A DNA stretch of 64,000 bases from Aspidapion aeneum (lineage: Eukaryota > Arthropoda > Insecta > Coleoptera > Brentidae), in the NCBI GenBank assembly GCA_963576565.1, contig OY755039.1, forward strand, positions 131,767,140 to 131,831,139. The letters run 5' to 3'. This document shows positions 40,249 through 52,566 of this stretch, piece by piece. Both the position numbers and the translations under genes were made by a program. The notes under the pieces are model-generated. The model was not told the DNA's origin. It was given only the letters and a program-made list of their open reading frames with translations, and did no database searches. Within the stretch, counting starts at the first letter, position 1; every line of letters starts with the position of its first letter.

Positions 40249-41882
40249 TAGTCCTTGCAATACCCCAAGTCCCTTTGCTACCCTTTATTATTTTTCTCCT
40301 ATAAAGAAGACAGAAAATAGCATCGAAAATCATTGTTGGCCCCAGATTGCAGTTGGCAGTTGCAAGCCTGTCTGTCTATCAAAGTTTAAATTGACAATAA
40401 AAGTCAACTTTTAAACAAAAAATTTTTGGCAAGTAGTCAAAATAGTAAAAAAAATTTGCGACAAAGATAAGATGTTCATACGAAAATTCCACGCCTTTTC
40501 GATCTTCAGTCCTATCCGTAGTAACTACAGAGCAAAATTTTAAGAAACAGTAATAGGTACTGACAAAAAGTATGAAGACTTTCTGATACCATTCAAAACA
40601 TCGTTGTAAAACTATTGTTTAATAAAAAAAGAACGCATTTGTTATGCTGCGAGAAACTAATTTTGGAAGACTGAGAAAACGAAACAGCTATTGATGTCGC
40701 TCCTCCCATCATAACTGACGATGGCAGTTTATGAGATGAAGTTTTTTGGACGATGAGAATAAATTATTTTTGCATAGTTTGTTTTTTAGTTAGATTTTAG
40801 ATATTCAGTTTTAGGGTTGGTTTTATTTTATTTTAAGAAAATAGGTTTACAAAACCATACAAATAAAGCTTAATATAATAACTTTCATGTTTTGATTTGA
40901 ACTTAATCCTATGAGCTGTTCTAGTGTTCTACTGCAACCTTTTAAACTTAATAATTAGTAATAGCATCAATATAGCTATTTCTAGTTTAAATATTGTGTC
41001 TGAAATATTTTTTTAAATTCATTCAGAAAGAGTCTGTACAATACTGTTTTTGTTGAAATTCCCAAAGCCTTTTTATACTTTTTAAAAGATCTATGTGTCG
41101 AACATAAAAATTGTTTATTTATTAAAAATTATAATAAAATACTGTTTTAATTTACCCTAAACAAAAATATAAATGCTTATATACTTATTGTAACATAGAA
41201 ATGAGTATGTACTACATTAATATGTCGAGAGTTTATTTGTGGAAACTACAAATAATATTAATTTAATTTTTATCAAGCCTTTATGCTAGGTAATAATATT
41301 AAAAACTTCTGTTTACAAAAAATATAATATAAATAGGGCCTAATCTTATTTAAATCATAATTTTTACCAAAACAAATTGCAAAGCTTAGCTTAACTCCAG
41401 TCCGAAATACATTGTAGAAAATAACATTTTTGAAAATATTAAATAATCATTAATTTATCGTTTGTTCATGGTTTGTGTCTCTACGGTCAGTCACACTGAA
41501 AATCTTCCAATCTAGAAACTTTGGCGGAAGGGCACCCCAATGGTTCATAAACTTTTCACTACATAAAATCATTTTGGGACAGAACCTTTTCTCAAAAAAC
41601 TATTCCAAATCAGAATTTAAATAAAAAAGAAGCGATAATCTTTGAAAGTCAAAAATTTCAAAACAATGGTAGTTTAAACACCAATCCACCAACGTTATTA
41701 TAAATGGTAGTGACCGATTATATTAACATTAAGGTAACTAATATTTAGTTTTCACAGCATCCATTATCCTAGGAACTACCTTAGGAACCTGCGGTTTAAA
41801 ACTGAATTAAGAATACACGTGCGCTTTGTTACCAGAATTACGAGGTGATTAAACAAAAGGACTAGCCTTATTGCAAATACTA
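40249..41882. mobile_element. TA-flanked TIR element, copy A (1.63 kb)
   Basis: Begins TAGTCCTTGCAATACCCCAA and ends, in inverted form, TAGTATTTGCAATAAGGCTA, with TA on each side. It aligns with 53297-55010 over its whole length (shared blocks: agattgcagttggcagttgc, cattttgggacagaa, cacgtgcg(c/t)tttgttaccag). No transposase is encoded, so it is non-autonomous. The TA target suggests the Tc1/mariner superfamily. Confidence 0.88.
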
Positions 41883-41935
41883 TACCAGGTATGTGGCTGT
41901 TGTTTATCTTATTTCATAGGCTTTTTATTGCTTTT

Positions 41936-42935
41936 TACCCAACTGTAGCACGGCGAAAGGAAGGGTAACGTTTTTCGCGTGAGATATATATGTAGGTAAA
42001 TATGTATGTTTGTGTCGCGCTAGAGGCTAAACAGCTGAACCGATTTTGACGAAAAAGGTGTTGTTGAATTGCTACTGATCCCGAAGGTGCTATGGGCTAT
42101 ATTTTTTTAAACAGGAGTTCATATGGCGGTCGTCAAACGCCATTTTGTCTCATGATGTCGGCTTTAAGACATACAAACTTCCTAACTTTCAGGCGGTTTT
42201 AATCAAATGTTTTTGATAAACCATTGCAAATGTCCTCTAATTTGCTGTATTTACAATGTAGTCCTCCCTGTTTCCACCCATCCCTTCTTCTGTCAGTGCC
42301 CCCACCCTCTTATAAAACAATATTCGCATAATTTTATCAAATAGAGGGCGATTTTAAAAATTCTTTCTGCACACGCTTTAAGACTTTTTTTCCAACACCA
42401 GTTTACTAGTTTTTTCCTCCCTCTCCCTCTCTCCTCTCCACCATCCTTATTAGTAATAGTTGTTGCTATAACTTTCACAAATATAGAGCGATTTCACAAA
42501 TTCTTTCTGCACACGCTTAATATATTTTTCAACACCATTTTACTAGTTCCTCCTCCCTCGCTATTCCCCCTCGTTCCTTAAATGGAAGGTAACACTGTTC
42601 GCGCTCGTAGAAAATCTAAAAGTACTTTTTGAGTAACGCTAAATGAATGTTAAATGCTTTTTGGAAGGCTAAATAAGTATTAAACCTAAAAGTTGGAAAT
42701 AATAAAAACACCCAACTACTAAATCTACTTGTAACTGCTAGCCGCAGTTGGGTACAAAAGTACCCAATAACCTGATTCATGAAAATACAAAACTGTATGA
42801 TTTCGTAAGTTCACTTTGGGTATCAAAATTAAAAGATGAAGAATGTCGTACGTCATAGGTATACCTATAAATTTTTTACCCAACTGCGACTAGTCGTTAC
42901 AAGTAGATTTAGAAGGTTGGGTATTTTTTTAATAA
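41936..42935. mobile_element. ACCCAACTG-family repeat, copy 1
   Basis: TACCCAACTGTAGCACGG near 41936 and GCCGCAGTTGGGTA near 42742 are inverted ends. A second inverted pair (acccaactactaaatctac near 42711; gtagatttagaaggttgggt near 42903) brackets the right part. Pyrimidine-rich units with attctttctgcacacgctt recur at 42360 and 42500. The same parts occur in opposite orientation at 60778-61375. No coding pattern. Confidence 0.7.
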
Positions 42936-43131
42936 ATTTTTTTTGTTACATCTTTTCTCAAGAAATGAGTTTCTGAGTAAAATATATTCTAATGAAAAAA
43001 AGTCCTAGGCAGCGCCGGAGTTGCGGCATCATTTCTATCATGTTCCGCTAGTGGCATGTATCAGGACTTTTAGCCTGTTTAATAGAACCATCAAAGCTAT
43101 CAAATCGAGCTGGTCTATACTTGATGTTATA

Positions 43132-43312
43132 CAAGCGCGGATCTGGGTCAAAATCTAGGGGGGTAATAGTCGACGAAAAAATTATTTGTAATATAATTAT
43201 TTTTTGGAAGGGTGGGTAATTCTTCTGTTTCCCTTTTAATTATTAGGAAAAAGTGATTTTTTTTAGAGGGGGGTTATTACCTCGTTGCCCCCCCCCCCTT
43301 AAATCCGTGCTT
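43132..43312. mobile_element. hAT-type MITE with 8-bp target duplication
   Basis: ATGTTATA flanks both sides (43124-43131 and 43313-43320). Ends are CAAGCGCGGATCTGGG and, inverted, TAAGCACGGATTTAAGGG. Runs of G and C lie just inside the ends. The 8-bp duplication is the hAT signature. Confidence 0.82.
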
Positions 43313-43320
43313 AATGTTAT

Positions 43321-44398
43321 ATTGTTTACAATAAAACTTCAACAACATTAATAATATGTACCTGAATCTAAACTAAAAAATAATAACAAATTATTTTTTA
43401 TGGCTAATAATGCAGAGGCCTTAGTGGTATATCTTTGAGCCAAAGTGTTAAGCCTAAATCATTTATTGTTGTAATCTGCAGAGTTTTTTTATGGGCTGGG
43501 TGGAAAAAAAAGTATGCCACTTTAGTCAAACTCAGTATGTAGGTACGTGGGCACAATAGATCCATACGTGGTCGCAGTGCATGAGGGTCTAGTAGGGCCT
43601 GCCACCACTTTTGAATCCATAATAACAAATTATTTTTGTTAAACTGTAATGAGTACAGTCGATCAAAATAAACCAGATGAATGTCAGTTACCATCTTTTC
43701 ATAAAATTTTGATGATTGCATTTATGAGTCTTTTGCAGACCTGAAAAGATGCATTTGAAATAGCTCAACGCATTATACCGCAAAGCTGATCCAATCATTT
43801 CTCCTAAATTTTTAAAAAATCCAAATTTTAATATCAGTATCTTAGTCTTTCTTTTTATCGTGGAATTTTATGTTTCTCTTTGTTTTGAAGGTAGGTTGGC
43901 TCATATGAAAATGGCAAAGTGAAGAGAGTTTATTGTTAAATATTTATGAAAATAAGTTCAACGTATCCTTCGGTTCATAACTGCTTGTCATTCAACAACT
44001 TTTTGTCTCCTGCCTGTGGAGCTCATTATAATGAAAAAAATTATGCAATTAAATATACAACTTCGAATACGCATCTCGAATAATAAATCAACAATTTTTT
44101 ATCTTATCCGTCTCGCATTTATAAAAATATTGTTTGGGTCTGCATTTTACTCTTCATAATGTTGGTGACAAAGGGATCTAAGCAATTTTTTCCGACTGAG
44201 AACATTAGCATGATACACTAAGACACTGTATGTCAACGCGCATCCATATATGACGGGAATGAGGCTTGATTATCACTTGTCGGCGATAAGTGCACAATGA
44301 ACCGAACCTGAAATTTTGCACAAATGTACATATTTTTACTTAAAAGAAGCTTGGCAAAATTTGACGAAATCTGAACTTATGCGGTGCCTTATATTCAA
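43321..44398. other. No gene seen
   Basis: The minus-strand open frame 43404-43721 has no recognisable family or domain and AT-rich composition. I do not call it a gene. Confidence 0.4.
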
Positions 44399-44400
44399 TA

Positions 44401-44589
44401 GGGACTTATTGGAATAAAACCTGACTTTATTTTAGAATCGACTTTATTTTATAAATACCGACACTAATAAATCCGGTTTTTAAATACACAAAGGCCGAAT
44501 TTTGAAGTAGAGCAGCTGCTTTTTATATGTAAATATGTCACCATAGGGTCGATTTTAAAATAAGGTCAGGTTTTATTCCAATGAGTGTC
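44401..44589. mobile_element. TA-flanked MITE, copy 2
   Basis: Same family as 29235-29512: starts GGGACTTATTGGAATAAAAC, ends with the inverted counterpart, and is flanked by TA. It lacks the roughly 90-bp segment present in copy 1, so either that copy gained it or this one lost it. Confidence 0.88.
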
Positions 44590-44921
44590 TAATAACTTTT
44601 TAAGTCTTTACTTTAAAACTCGTCAATAGATTTAAATTAAATTTTGAACAATTGTATGCCAAAACGTTTGCCCGATATCTAATACCAATTTTATTCCATC
44701 CACCATTTAAGATTTAAAAATGTTTGCATATTTTTGAAAAATTCTCAAAACTTAAAAACTAACACACAATCTAGTCAGTAAGACTAATGAGCAATTTTGT
44801 TTTAACTTAATTTACTAGAAAAGTCAGATTTAAATTCACTCAACAGTTCTCCCCGCTTTGTTTAGTCTGTAACTCACAAGTGTGTTGTGTTTATAGCATT
44901 ATTTTGTTTTAGTTTACTAGC

Positions 44922-46585
44922 TCAAACGGCTTCACTCTTTTTAGTCATCGAACTAGCATAGTATTGTCTAGAAGCTGAATTGCTTCCACACTCACATGCC
45001 GATGGAGTCTATCTTCATGGCTTTTTGCGTACTTTTTTATAGTCTCTGCTACAGTCTACAGTTTCGATTTTTAGATCTCGATGAAGGTCACTATTTCGAA
45101 CGTACCAAGGTGCATTCACAATGTTTCTTAATACTTTATTTTGAAATCTCTGTACAACTAGAATGTTACTCTCTTTAGCACAACCCGATAGTTGAATACC
45201 ATATATCCATACTGGTTTCAGTATTTGTCTATAAAGCAGTATCTCTCTTATCTCAAGTTCTTCTTTTTTTTCTTAACATGTGCTTTCCAGCGCAATTTGG
45301 CATCAAGTGTCATACCTAGATATTTTGCCTGATTTGAATATGGTACGGGAATGTTGTTAATTGTAATTAGTATGTGATTTATATTTTTGTTTGCAAAATC
45401 AACATGAATTAATTTGGTTTCATTTAATTTTATTCGCCACTTTGTGGTCCAACTGTGAACTTGGGTGACTGCATCCTGAAGTTTTTCTATGCATTTTTCA
45501 ATAGATTTTTTACCGTCAATAAACCAGTATCATCGGCAAATGTTGCTAAGTGGATATTTTCTGGCTTTGGGATATCACAAGTGAATAATAAGTATAGATA
45601 TGGGCCTAGTACGCTACCCTGGGTACGCCTACTTGAATTTCTCTTAAATTTGAGTATGAGTCTTCCTGTTTTACTCTAAAATGTCTATCAGATATGTATG
45701 ATTCCAAAATATCCGAATATTGTTTTGGCAGAAACCGTTTTAGTTTAAAATTAAGGCCTTCATGCCACACTTTGTCAAATGCTTGTGCTACATCTAGAAA
45801 AACTGTTATAACTATTATATTAGTAATTCTGTGTACTTGATCTATCGTGGAATGCTTGTCTCGAAAACCAAATTGATGAGACGGAATAATTTCTTGTCTT
45901 TCTATGATGGGTTTTATTCTTTTAAGCAATAATTTTTCATAGAGCTTGGATATAATTGGCAGCAAAGATATTGGCCTATAAGATGTCACGTCATGGAGTG
46001 GTTTTCCCGGTTTTGGAATCATGATAACTTCTGCAACTTTCCACAGTTTAGGTACATACCTAAGCCTAAAAGGTGCATTAATTAGTTTGCATAGTTTTAC
46101 GATAGCTTTTCTGGGGAGTTGTTTTATGACTACCCCGTTAATAAGATCTTTTTTCGAATTAATATTTTTGATTTATGTTAATATTTCTTTTGGTGATGTA
46201 AGCTTAATATGGTCTTCGATTTGATGGGGTTCATTTAAATGAAAGTGTTCATCTGGTGCTTCGTGGGGCTGAAATGTCTTTTCTAAATGACTTGCAAAAA
46301 TATCTGCTTTTTCTTCGTTGCTCCTTGCCCACTGGTTATTAGATTTTCGTATGGGTGGAATTTGGATAATTGGTCTTTTAAAATCTTGGGTTGCTTTCCA
46401 AAGGGAATAGTCGGTATTTTTATCATCTGTAAGTTCATTAAGAGAATGGTTAATAGATTAATTTTTTATGACTAGAATTTCTCGCCTAATGCGCTGCGTC
46501 ATGTTGTTGATATTTGTTTTGTCCCGAGGATCACGGCTTTGCTGCCACTTTCTTCTTAGTTTCCTTTTTTCCATTATAAGGTCTC
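44922..46585 (-). pseudogene. Jockey-type LINE, reverse transcriptase half of ORF2
   Basis: The frame resumes after an inserted LINE with LIMEKRKLRRKWQQSRDP, then DYSLWKATQDFKRP, WARSNEEKADIFASHLEKTF, VAEVIMIPKPGKPLHDVTSY, SHQFGFRDKHSTIDQVHRI, FADDTGLLTVKKSIEKC and, near the end, WIYGIQLSGCAKESNI and NAPWYVRNSDLHRDL. It closes MTKKSEAV with a stop at 44922. All are hallmarks of the Jockey clade. Several stops and frameshifts are present (for example at 45606 and near 46180). The 3' UTR lies to the left; its end is unclear. Confidence 0.88.
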
Positions 46586-49500
46586 TTTTTTTTTTACGGT
46601 TAAGCGCACTCGCAAGGAGATCCCTATCACGCTCGAGAAGCGGCCAGTGCGCGGAAATGTTGGTGTGTGTTGGTTTTGAAACGGTTCAGGTTGTAACCTG
46701 CAGGGAAAACTGTCGCAGGGAGTTTATTCCACAGCGATGCTGTTCTCCAGAGATATGAATTCTGATATAATGAGGTTCTTGGTGCCTCTATTTTGACAGT
46801 AAATTGATGGTTACCGTCTGTTTGACGTGTTCGCCTAGTATTTGCTACTCCCGGGGGGATCATACGTGCCAATTCTTCAGAGCATTTTCCGTGATAATAC
46901 CTGTAGAAGAGAGATAGATCGCCCACAGTTCTTCGATGTTCGAGACTATCCAAACTACGGGTAAGTGCGGGGTCATTGATTAGCTTGATAGCTCGTTTTT
47001 GCACGGTGTTCAAAAGCATTAAGGTATGTTTGGGTGCCGCACTCCATATATGTGAGCAGTACTCCATAGTTGGTCGAATCTGGGCTTTGTAGAGTGTCAG
47101 CAGTTGGCTTGGTGTATACAGATGTCTTGTACGAAATAGCACCCCAAGCTTTTGGGACGCCCTTTTAGCTATATCTGCCACGTGACTGTGCCAAGACATG
47201 TTGGTCTCTGCAGTGACTCCTAAGATGTTCAACTGGCTCTGCAATGTGACAGCACTTCCAGATAGCATGATGTTTGGCTCACCGGTGCTGGTCTTTTTTG
47301 AAAACAGGGCTGCTTGGGTTTTCTGCGCGTTGAACTGTACAAGGTTTTTGTTGCCCCAGTCCTCTATTATCTCCAGGTCGTTATTTATCTGCGATATTTG
47401 AGTTTGTCTAAGATGATGGAATTCACGTGCGGATAGACACTGAGTGGGTGGTATGACTGAGGAGACTACATTGCCATCATCTGCAAAGCAATAAAGTGGA
47501 TTTACTGTTTTATCTATGGGGTCATTTATGTAAATCAGAAAAAGTGTTGGCGAAAGGATTGCTCCCTGTGGCACACCAGCATTTATTTGGTAAGAGTTGG
47601 AGTTCCGGCCATCCAGTGCAACATAAATGGATCTATCCTTAAGGTAACTTTCAAACCAAGTGCAAAGTTTCGGCGACAATCCCATTGCTTTAAGCTTGTT
47701 GAGCAGATTTTCATGCCAGACTTTATCGAATGCTTTTTATATATCTAAGGCAATTGTTCTTGTTTCGCCCCGTAACTCAATCGCTTTTTGCCATAGATGA
47801 GTGACGTATGTAAGTATCGCCAGTTGACCTATATTTTCGAAATCCGTATTGCTTGTCGTTGATAAGTTTGTACTTTTCCAAGTACTTGGTTAGGTGATTG
47901 TTCACAACTCTTTCCATTACTTTTGATATCACCGGAAGTAGAGCAATTGGTCTATAGTTTAACGGATCTGTCTTTTTTCCTTTCTTTGGAATAGATTGTA
48001 CTGCGGCAGACTTCCATGATGATGGATATACTCCTTGCCTGTAAGATAAATTGAATAATTTAGCGAAAGTTGGAGTGAGTTCGTTAGCACAATTTTTGAG
48101 TACTATCGCGGGAATGCCATCTGGACCCATTGCTTTGTTTGTATCCAACTTTTTAAGGGATTTTCGTATTTCTCTGTGACAAAAGGGTACCTCTGGCATA
48201 CTGTGGGAAACCCTTTCAATGAACGGTGGAGTTTTTCCATTTGGCACTGTTAGGTTTGAGTTGGAGGAAACGATTTTGGCCAGCATATTGGCTGTTTCCT
48301 CTGATGTTGTGGCTAAGTGAGTATTTTTATCTGTAAGTGGTGGTATGGATAACTTGGTGAAGTTTGATCCAACGGCTTTTGCAAGAGACGAAAAGGACCT
48401 AGAACTACTTGGACAATTCAGCAACCTGTTTTTTATTCTTTGATTGTATGTTTCTTTGGCGGCGTCAATAATAATTGTGCAACTATTTCTGGCTTCTATA
48501 AATTCTGTGTGGTTTTGAGCGGTTTGTTGTCGTTTCCAAAGGTTATATGCTCTGTGTTTTTTCTGTACAGCCGTTTGATACTGGCTGTTGAACCAAGGTT
48601 TTGCATTAGCTCTGCGTTTTATTGTATGTGGGATATATGCATCCATTCCAGATAAGATTACTTTTGTTATTTCATTACAGCAAATAGTGGGATCAGCTGT
48701 TTTAAAGCAAACTTCTTGCCATGGAAAATCCAGGTAAAACTGTTTAAGGTCATTCCATTTTGCCGATTTATGGTGCCACATTTTACGAGGAAGTGATTGT
48801 TGGCTTGGCGGTATGAACATTTCGCACTTTGTTGTTATAAGTTTATGATCGGATGAACCAAGTGGGGGATCTACTTGAATTGTGTACAAGTCAGGATTTG
48901 TAGTTAGGAACAAGTCTAAAAGCGCTGCAAATTCACCCCTTTCTGAGATACGGGTAGGTTCATCGACAAGCTGCGTTAGACCACAACTTATGGCAAAAGC
49001 TTCTGCTTCCCTGCCTTCATTATCTGTTTTATTGTGGTGTTTTAGCCAGGGTATATTGTGGACGTTGAAATCGCCTAAAAAAACAATTTCCGCATGTGGA
49101 TAGTTAGACTGTATATTATCACAGTTTTCGGATAATGTCGCAAAAAAGTTTTGATACTCTGTGTTACTTGGCGGTCGGTAGAGGCAGCAAATGAACTTGG
49201 TCGATGACTTTGAGGTGAATTTCAGCCATATGATATCGAGGTTCGCTGGTTCTAGCTTCTCCTCTCGATGACATGAAAGGTCATTTTTAATGTACACACA
49301 GATCCCAAAATTATGTCGAAATCGATGGTGTAGGTCATAGCCGGGATAAAGATAGTTCACAATAGGTGTTGCAGAACTGATTTTAGTTTCAGTGAGAACA
49401 AGGATGTCAGGTCTTTGTTCTTCAAGATCATGTCTCATCATCATGTTGGTACTTAATCCTCTTATATTGCTAAAATCAATTCTGAGTTGAGTTTTTGGTC

Positions 49501-49718
49501 TTCTTTTAATATCTTTGCATGAAGGACCCCCAGGATCACCCGACGCCCGGAGATCCGAGTGGTCGGGTATTTTACCTCCGGAATATTTTGATCCTGGAAG
49601 CGCCATCATACTATCTGTTACTCATTGTTGGAACCGGACTGCCAGCGCAGTAGCGGAACGTGGTGATACCACTTAGCGCTACTCACTTCTGGCATGGTGG
49701 TATCTCACCGGTCGACGC
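46586..49718 (-). mobile_element. LINE inserted within the ORF2 of another LINE
   Basis: The insertion ends in a ten-base A tail (T run at 46586-46595 on the plus strand) and starts at about 49718. The interrupted host frame is NYTKEIR on one side and DLIMEKRK on the other, which join in frame. No clear target duplication is seen. It has about 109 bp of 5' sequence before its single long coding region and no separate ORF1, so it may be 5'-truncated or belong to a single-ORF lineage. Confidence 0.85.
46627..49609 (-). pseudogene. LINE ORF2 (AP endonuclease plus reverse transcriptase), nearly intact
   Basis: Frame 49609-47777 carries the endonuclease: SNIRGLSTN, ILVLTETKI, FICCLYRPPS, IVFLGDFNVHNIPW and the catalytic GSSDHKLI. 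It continues into the fingers of the polymerase (KSAAVQSIPKKGKKTDPLNY then RPIALLPVISKVME). A single frameshift near 47815 and an in-frame TAA just before KAFDKVW break it. The second frame 47685-46627 carries INAGVPQGAILSPTLFLIYI, FADDGNVVSS and a C-terminal region ending near RALAASRA. Only two lesions are visible in about 990 codons, so this copy is young compared with its host LINE. Confidence 0.9.
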
Positions 49719-50613
49719 CTAATTTCCTTTGTATAGTTTTTTCCCTTAAAAATTCTCTTTGGTTTTGGACTGTTTTCCCAAGCTGCTTGTTGATTATTTG
49801 TAACAAAATATTCAACTTCTTTATCGATTTGTTCTGGCGTTTGCAATGGTACTGATAGGTTAATTTTTTCTGACAGATTTTGTTTAAATTTAATCCAGTC
49901 AGTCAGTTTATTAACTAGTGAGATATTTGCTTCTTTCTTTATTATTTTTTTACTAAGAGTTAGAATAATAGGTGAATGATCTGAGTGTAAATCAAAACTT
50001 TCTTCTATATCTACAAAACTTAAAGATATATTTTTTACTATAAAAAAATCAATTAGATCTGGAATTTTTCTTGGATCTGTTGGATAGTATGTGGGCTTAC
50101 CAGTTGATATCGGCTCACATTGATATTCACTAATTGCTTGCAAAAGCCCTTTTCCTTTAGAATTCGTCAGTCTAGATCCCCAGTAGGTATTTTTTGCATT
50201 AAAGTCACCTCCAATTATAAAACGGTTTCCTAATTTTCTGAGAAAATTAAGATATTGATTTTTCTTTAGTAAGTGCCTTGGTGGTATATAGACAGCACTT
50301 ATGACTAATGTATATGTTTTGGTTTTTACACTTACTAATGTAGCTTGAATCTCTATGGTTTTATATCCCATCTCCTCATAGTGTGATATATTTTCTTTAA
50401 TTATTACAGCGCTTCCCCCATGTGCAGTATTGCCAGGGTGAGTTGTATGATAGACTTTATAACTTTTAATTTAATGTGAGACTGGTTAGTGAAATGCGTT
50501 TCTGACACAAGAAAAACGTCAATTTTTTCTATGTCTAGAATAACTTGCAAGTCTTGCTGATGTTGCAAGAGACCATTGGCATTCCAAGCTAGGATTCTAA
50601 GATTACTGACCAT
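49719..50613 (-). pseudogene. Jockey-type LINE, endonuclease half of ORF2
   Basis: Begins MVSNLRILAWNANGLLQHQQ and contains DVFLVSETHF, then after a frameshift near 50390 LVISAVYIPPRH, FIIGGDFNAKNTYWGSRLTN, GKPTYYPTDPRKIPDLIDFF and DLHSDHSPIILTL. These are the metal-binding and catalytic blocks of the AP-type endonuclease. The frame stops at the junction with the inserted LINE after NYTKEIR and resumes at 46585. The ATG overlaps the end of ORF1 by 11 bases. Confidence 0.88.
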
Positions 50614-51973
50614 TTTGAGGCATATTGGTAGCTCCGTTATTACTACTTTCTAGTTTAGTTAATCGCTCATCAAGTTTGTTCAATTTCTCCAAAATTAATT
50701 GTAGTGTTTGTTCCATAGTATTTTGACTACTGATATTAATATCAGGTATAGTAGCTGTTGCTGCTACTTGGCTGTATGTCCTTGTCACAGAGTTTTGTGT
50801 GACTGTGTTTCTTGTCTGTTGGTTTTGTCTATTTGTACTCACGTTTGGTATGAGATTCGGTTTCTTAGGTTTGTTTTTCAATTTTTGTATAGCAACAAGG
50901 CATCCTCTGTAGTTAGCAGGATGCTTGCCTCCACAGTGGATGCATTTTGGTTCAGATTCTTTTGGTTTGGGGCATTCTACAGTAAGATGTTTCCCCGTGC
51001 ATTTTACGCAACGTGGTTCTTTAGCGCAATATTTTTGCGTGTGTCCATAACATTGACATCTTTTGCATTGAGGGACTAATTTTGAGGTTTTTAGTGCTTT
51101 TATTTCCACTTCAATTTCAAGGATACTGGAAATTTCAAAAATTTTGTTGATATCTTCATCGTGGCTAAATGTGAGCATAAACATGTTAAGAGGTTGTCTT
51201 GTTCTCCATTTAAGTTTGTTGCTGGCGTCCAGTGCCTTAAAACCTTGTTTTTGTAGATCAGCTACAATTTTTTGTGGGTCACATGAGAAGTGTAGCCTAT
51301 TCGCTATTACTCTTATTGGCCTTATTTGTTTGTTTTCGTATGAGTGCCATTGATGCTTTATTTCATTAAGCATTTTAGTAACCAGCCAATAGCTGTCTGC
51401 GTCTTGTACATTTATTTTAATATTTTCGTTATTTAAAAATTTTATTTTAACTCCTTGTATGATATTTAATTTTTCATAAATATCATTAAAATTATTTACG
51501 CCATTTACCATAATCGGTGGAGGTAATGGAGCTTTTTAAACCTTAGTAGGGGGTTCTTCATTTTGTGTTTTATTGGAGGGCTCTCCAGTGCCCGAGCTTT
51601 GTTGTGGTGGTGAGAGTGAATTATCCATTCGACGTTTTTTCCAACCTTTTCCTTTTTGTCTGATCCACTCAGTTTCTCTTGCCAGATCGTCCTCATCAGT
51701 AATGTAGTCCATGTCAGACTCTTCTTTTTTAGTGACTTTTGTCTCTCAATCTGCAAATTTTCTTCGGAGATAATCCACTTGTACACTAAGTAAATTTTTT
51801 TCGTTTTGGGATTTTTTCCATTCGCTATATAAAACTTCTTCATTTTGTGTTCTAGCATGGCTAACCTGAAATAATTCGGCATTATCCATTTTTTCTTGAT
51901 TTTGTTTGAGCTTTTCGCTAATTTTTAAAACAAACTTCACAGGTGATGGTACACTTTTTTTGCTTTTAAACAT
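50603..51973 (-). pseudogene. Jockey-type LINE ORF1 (gag-like, zinc knuckles)
   Basis: The main frame 51511-50603 holds a PRE_C2HC-type region (DADSYWLVTKMLNEIKHQW) and three zinc knuckles (CKRCQCYGHTQKYC, CVKCTGKHLTVEC, CIHCGGKHPANYRGC). These bind nucleic acid and help form the LINE ribonucleoprotein. A C-terminal coiled coil follows (LQLILEKLNKLDERLTKLES). The N-terminal part lies in other frames up to MFKSKKSVPSPVKF at 51973, so at least two frameshifts have accumulated there. ORF1 ends in ...QNGQ with its stop inside the ORF2 start region. Confidence 0.88.
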
Positions 51974-52222
51974 GATATATTATTTATAATAAACATTGTT
52001 TATAGATTTTTAACACAGATTTTTCGCACGCGAAGCTTATTATAAACAAAGCAAACTTTGACTTTGACCTCGTTAGGACTATCATGCAGGTAAGATGCAA
52101 TACAACCGTACCGAACTGCGATCGAACGAATACTGTGGGGTCCCACATGAGCTTAGAAAATCACCAAAATGAGGCACTTGCATTTTTCTGCATCTGGACC
52201 AATTTCTCCAAACTTCTTTAAT
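51974..52222. other. Probable 5' UTR of the Jockey-type LINE and flank
   Basis: AT-rich at 51974-52045, then a GC-richer part. The 5' end of the LINE cannot be placed from one copy. Confidence 0.4.
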
Positions 52223-52397
52223 CAGTGGCGTATATAGAATAATGTTCCGGGGGGGCCCGAACAGTTTCGGGGGGGGGGGCGAGACCCCGTATTTTATGCT
52301 ATTTTATGTTTGTATGTATGAAATATGTGGAAAATATTTATAAAAACCTTAGCTTCGGGGAAGGCCCAGACCCCCCCCCCCCTTATATACGTCACTG
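52223..52397. mobile_element. hAT-type MITE with 8-bp target duplication
   Basis: TCTTTAAT flanks it exactly (52215-52222 and 52398-52405). The left end CAGTGGCGTATATAGAAT is matched by the inverted right end CAGTGACGTATATAAGG. Runs of 7 and 10-13 G/C lie inside each end. CAGTGGCG-type ends and 8-bp duplications are usual for hAT elements. Confidence 0.92.
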
Positions 52398-52566
52398 TCT
52401 TTAATATAAGCAAGCGAACAGGTGATTTAAAAAAAACTGATACAACTCTACATCATCAGCTTTGGTCATAACGTCAGTATTTCACAATATCAAAACCTTC
52501 ATGGATATGTAATAAATACATAAACATGATGTTTAATCCTAAAATGGCTTAAAATGCGACCAAAGA

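Noticed and set aside
43404..43721. 105-codon minus-strand open frame
   Set aside because: No domain, no homologous copy in the window, AT-rich and between transposable elements; a chance frame is more likely.
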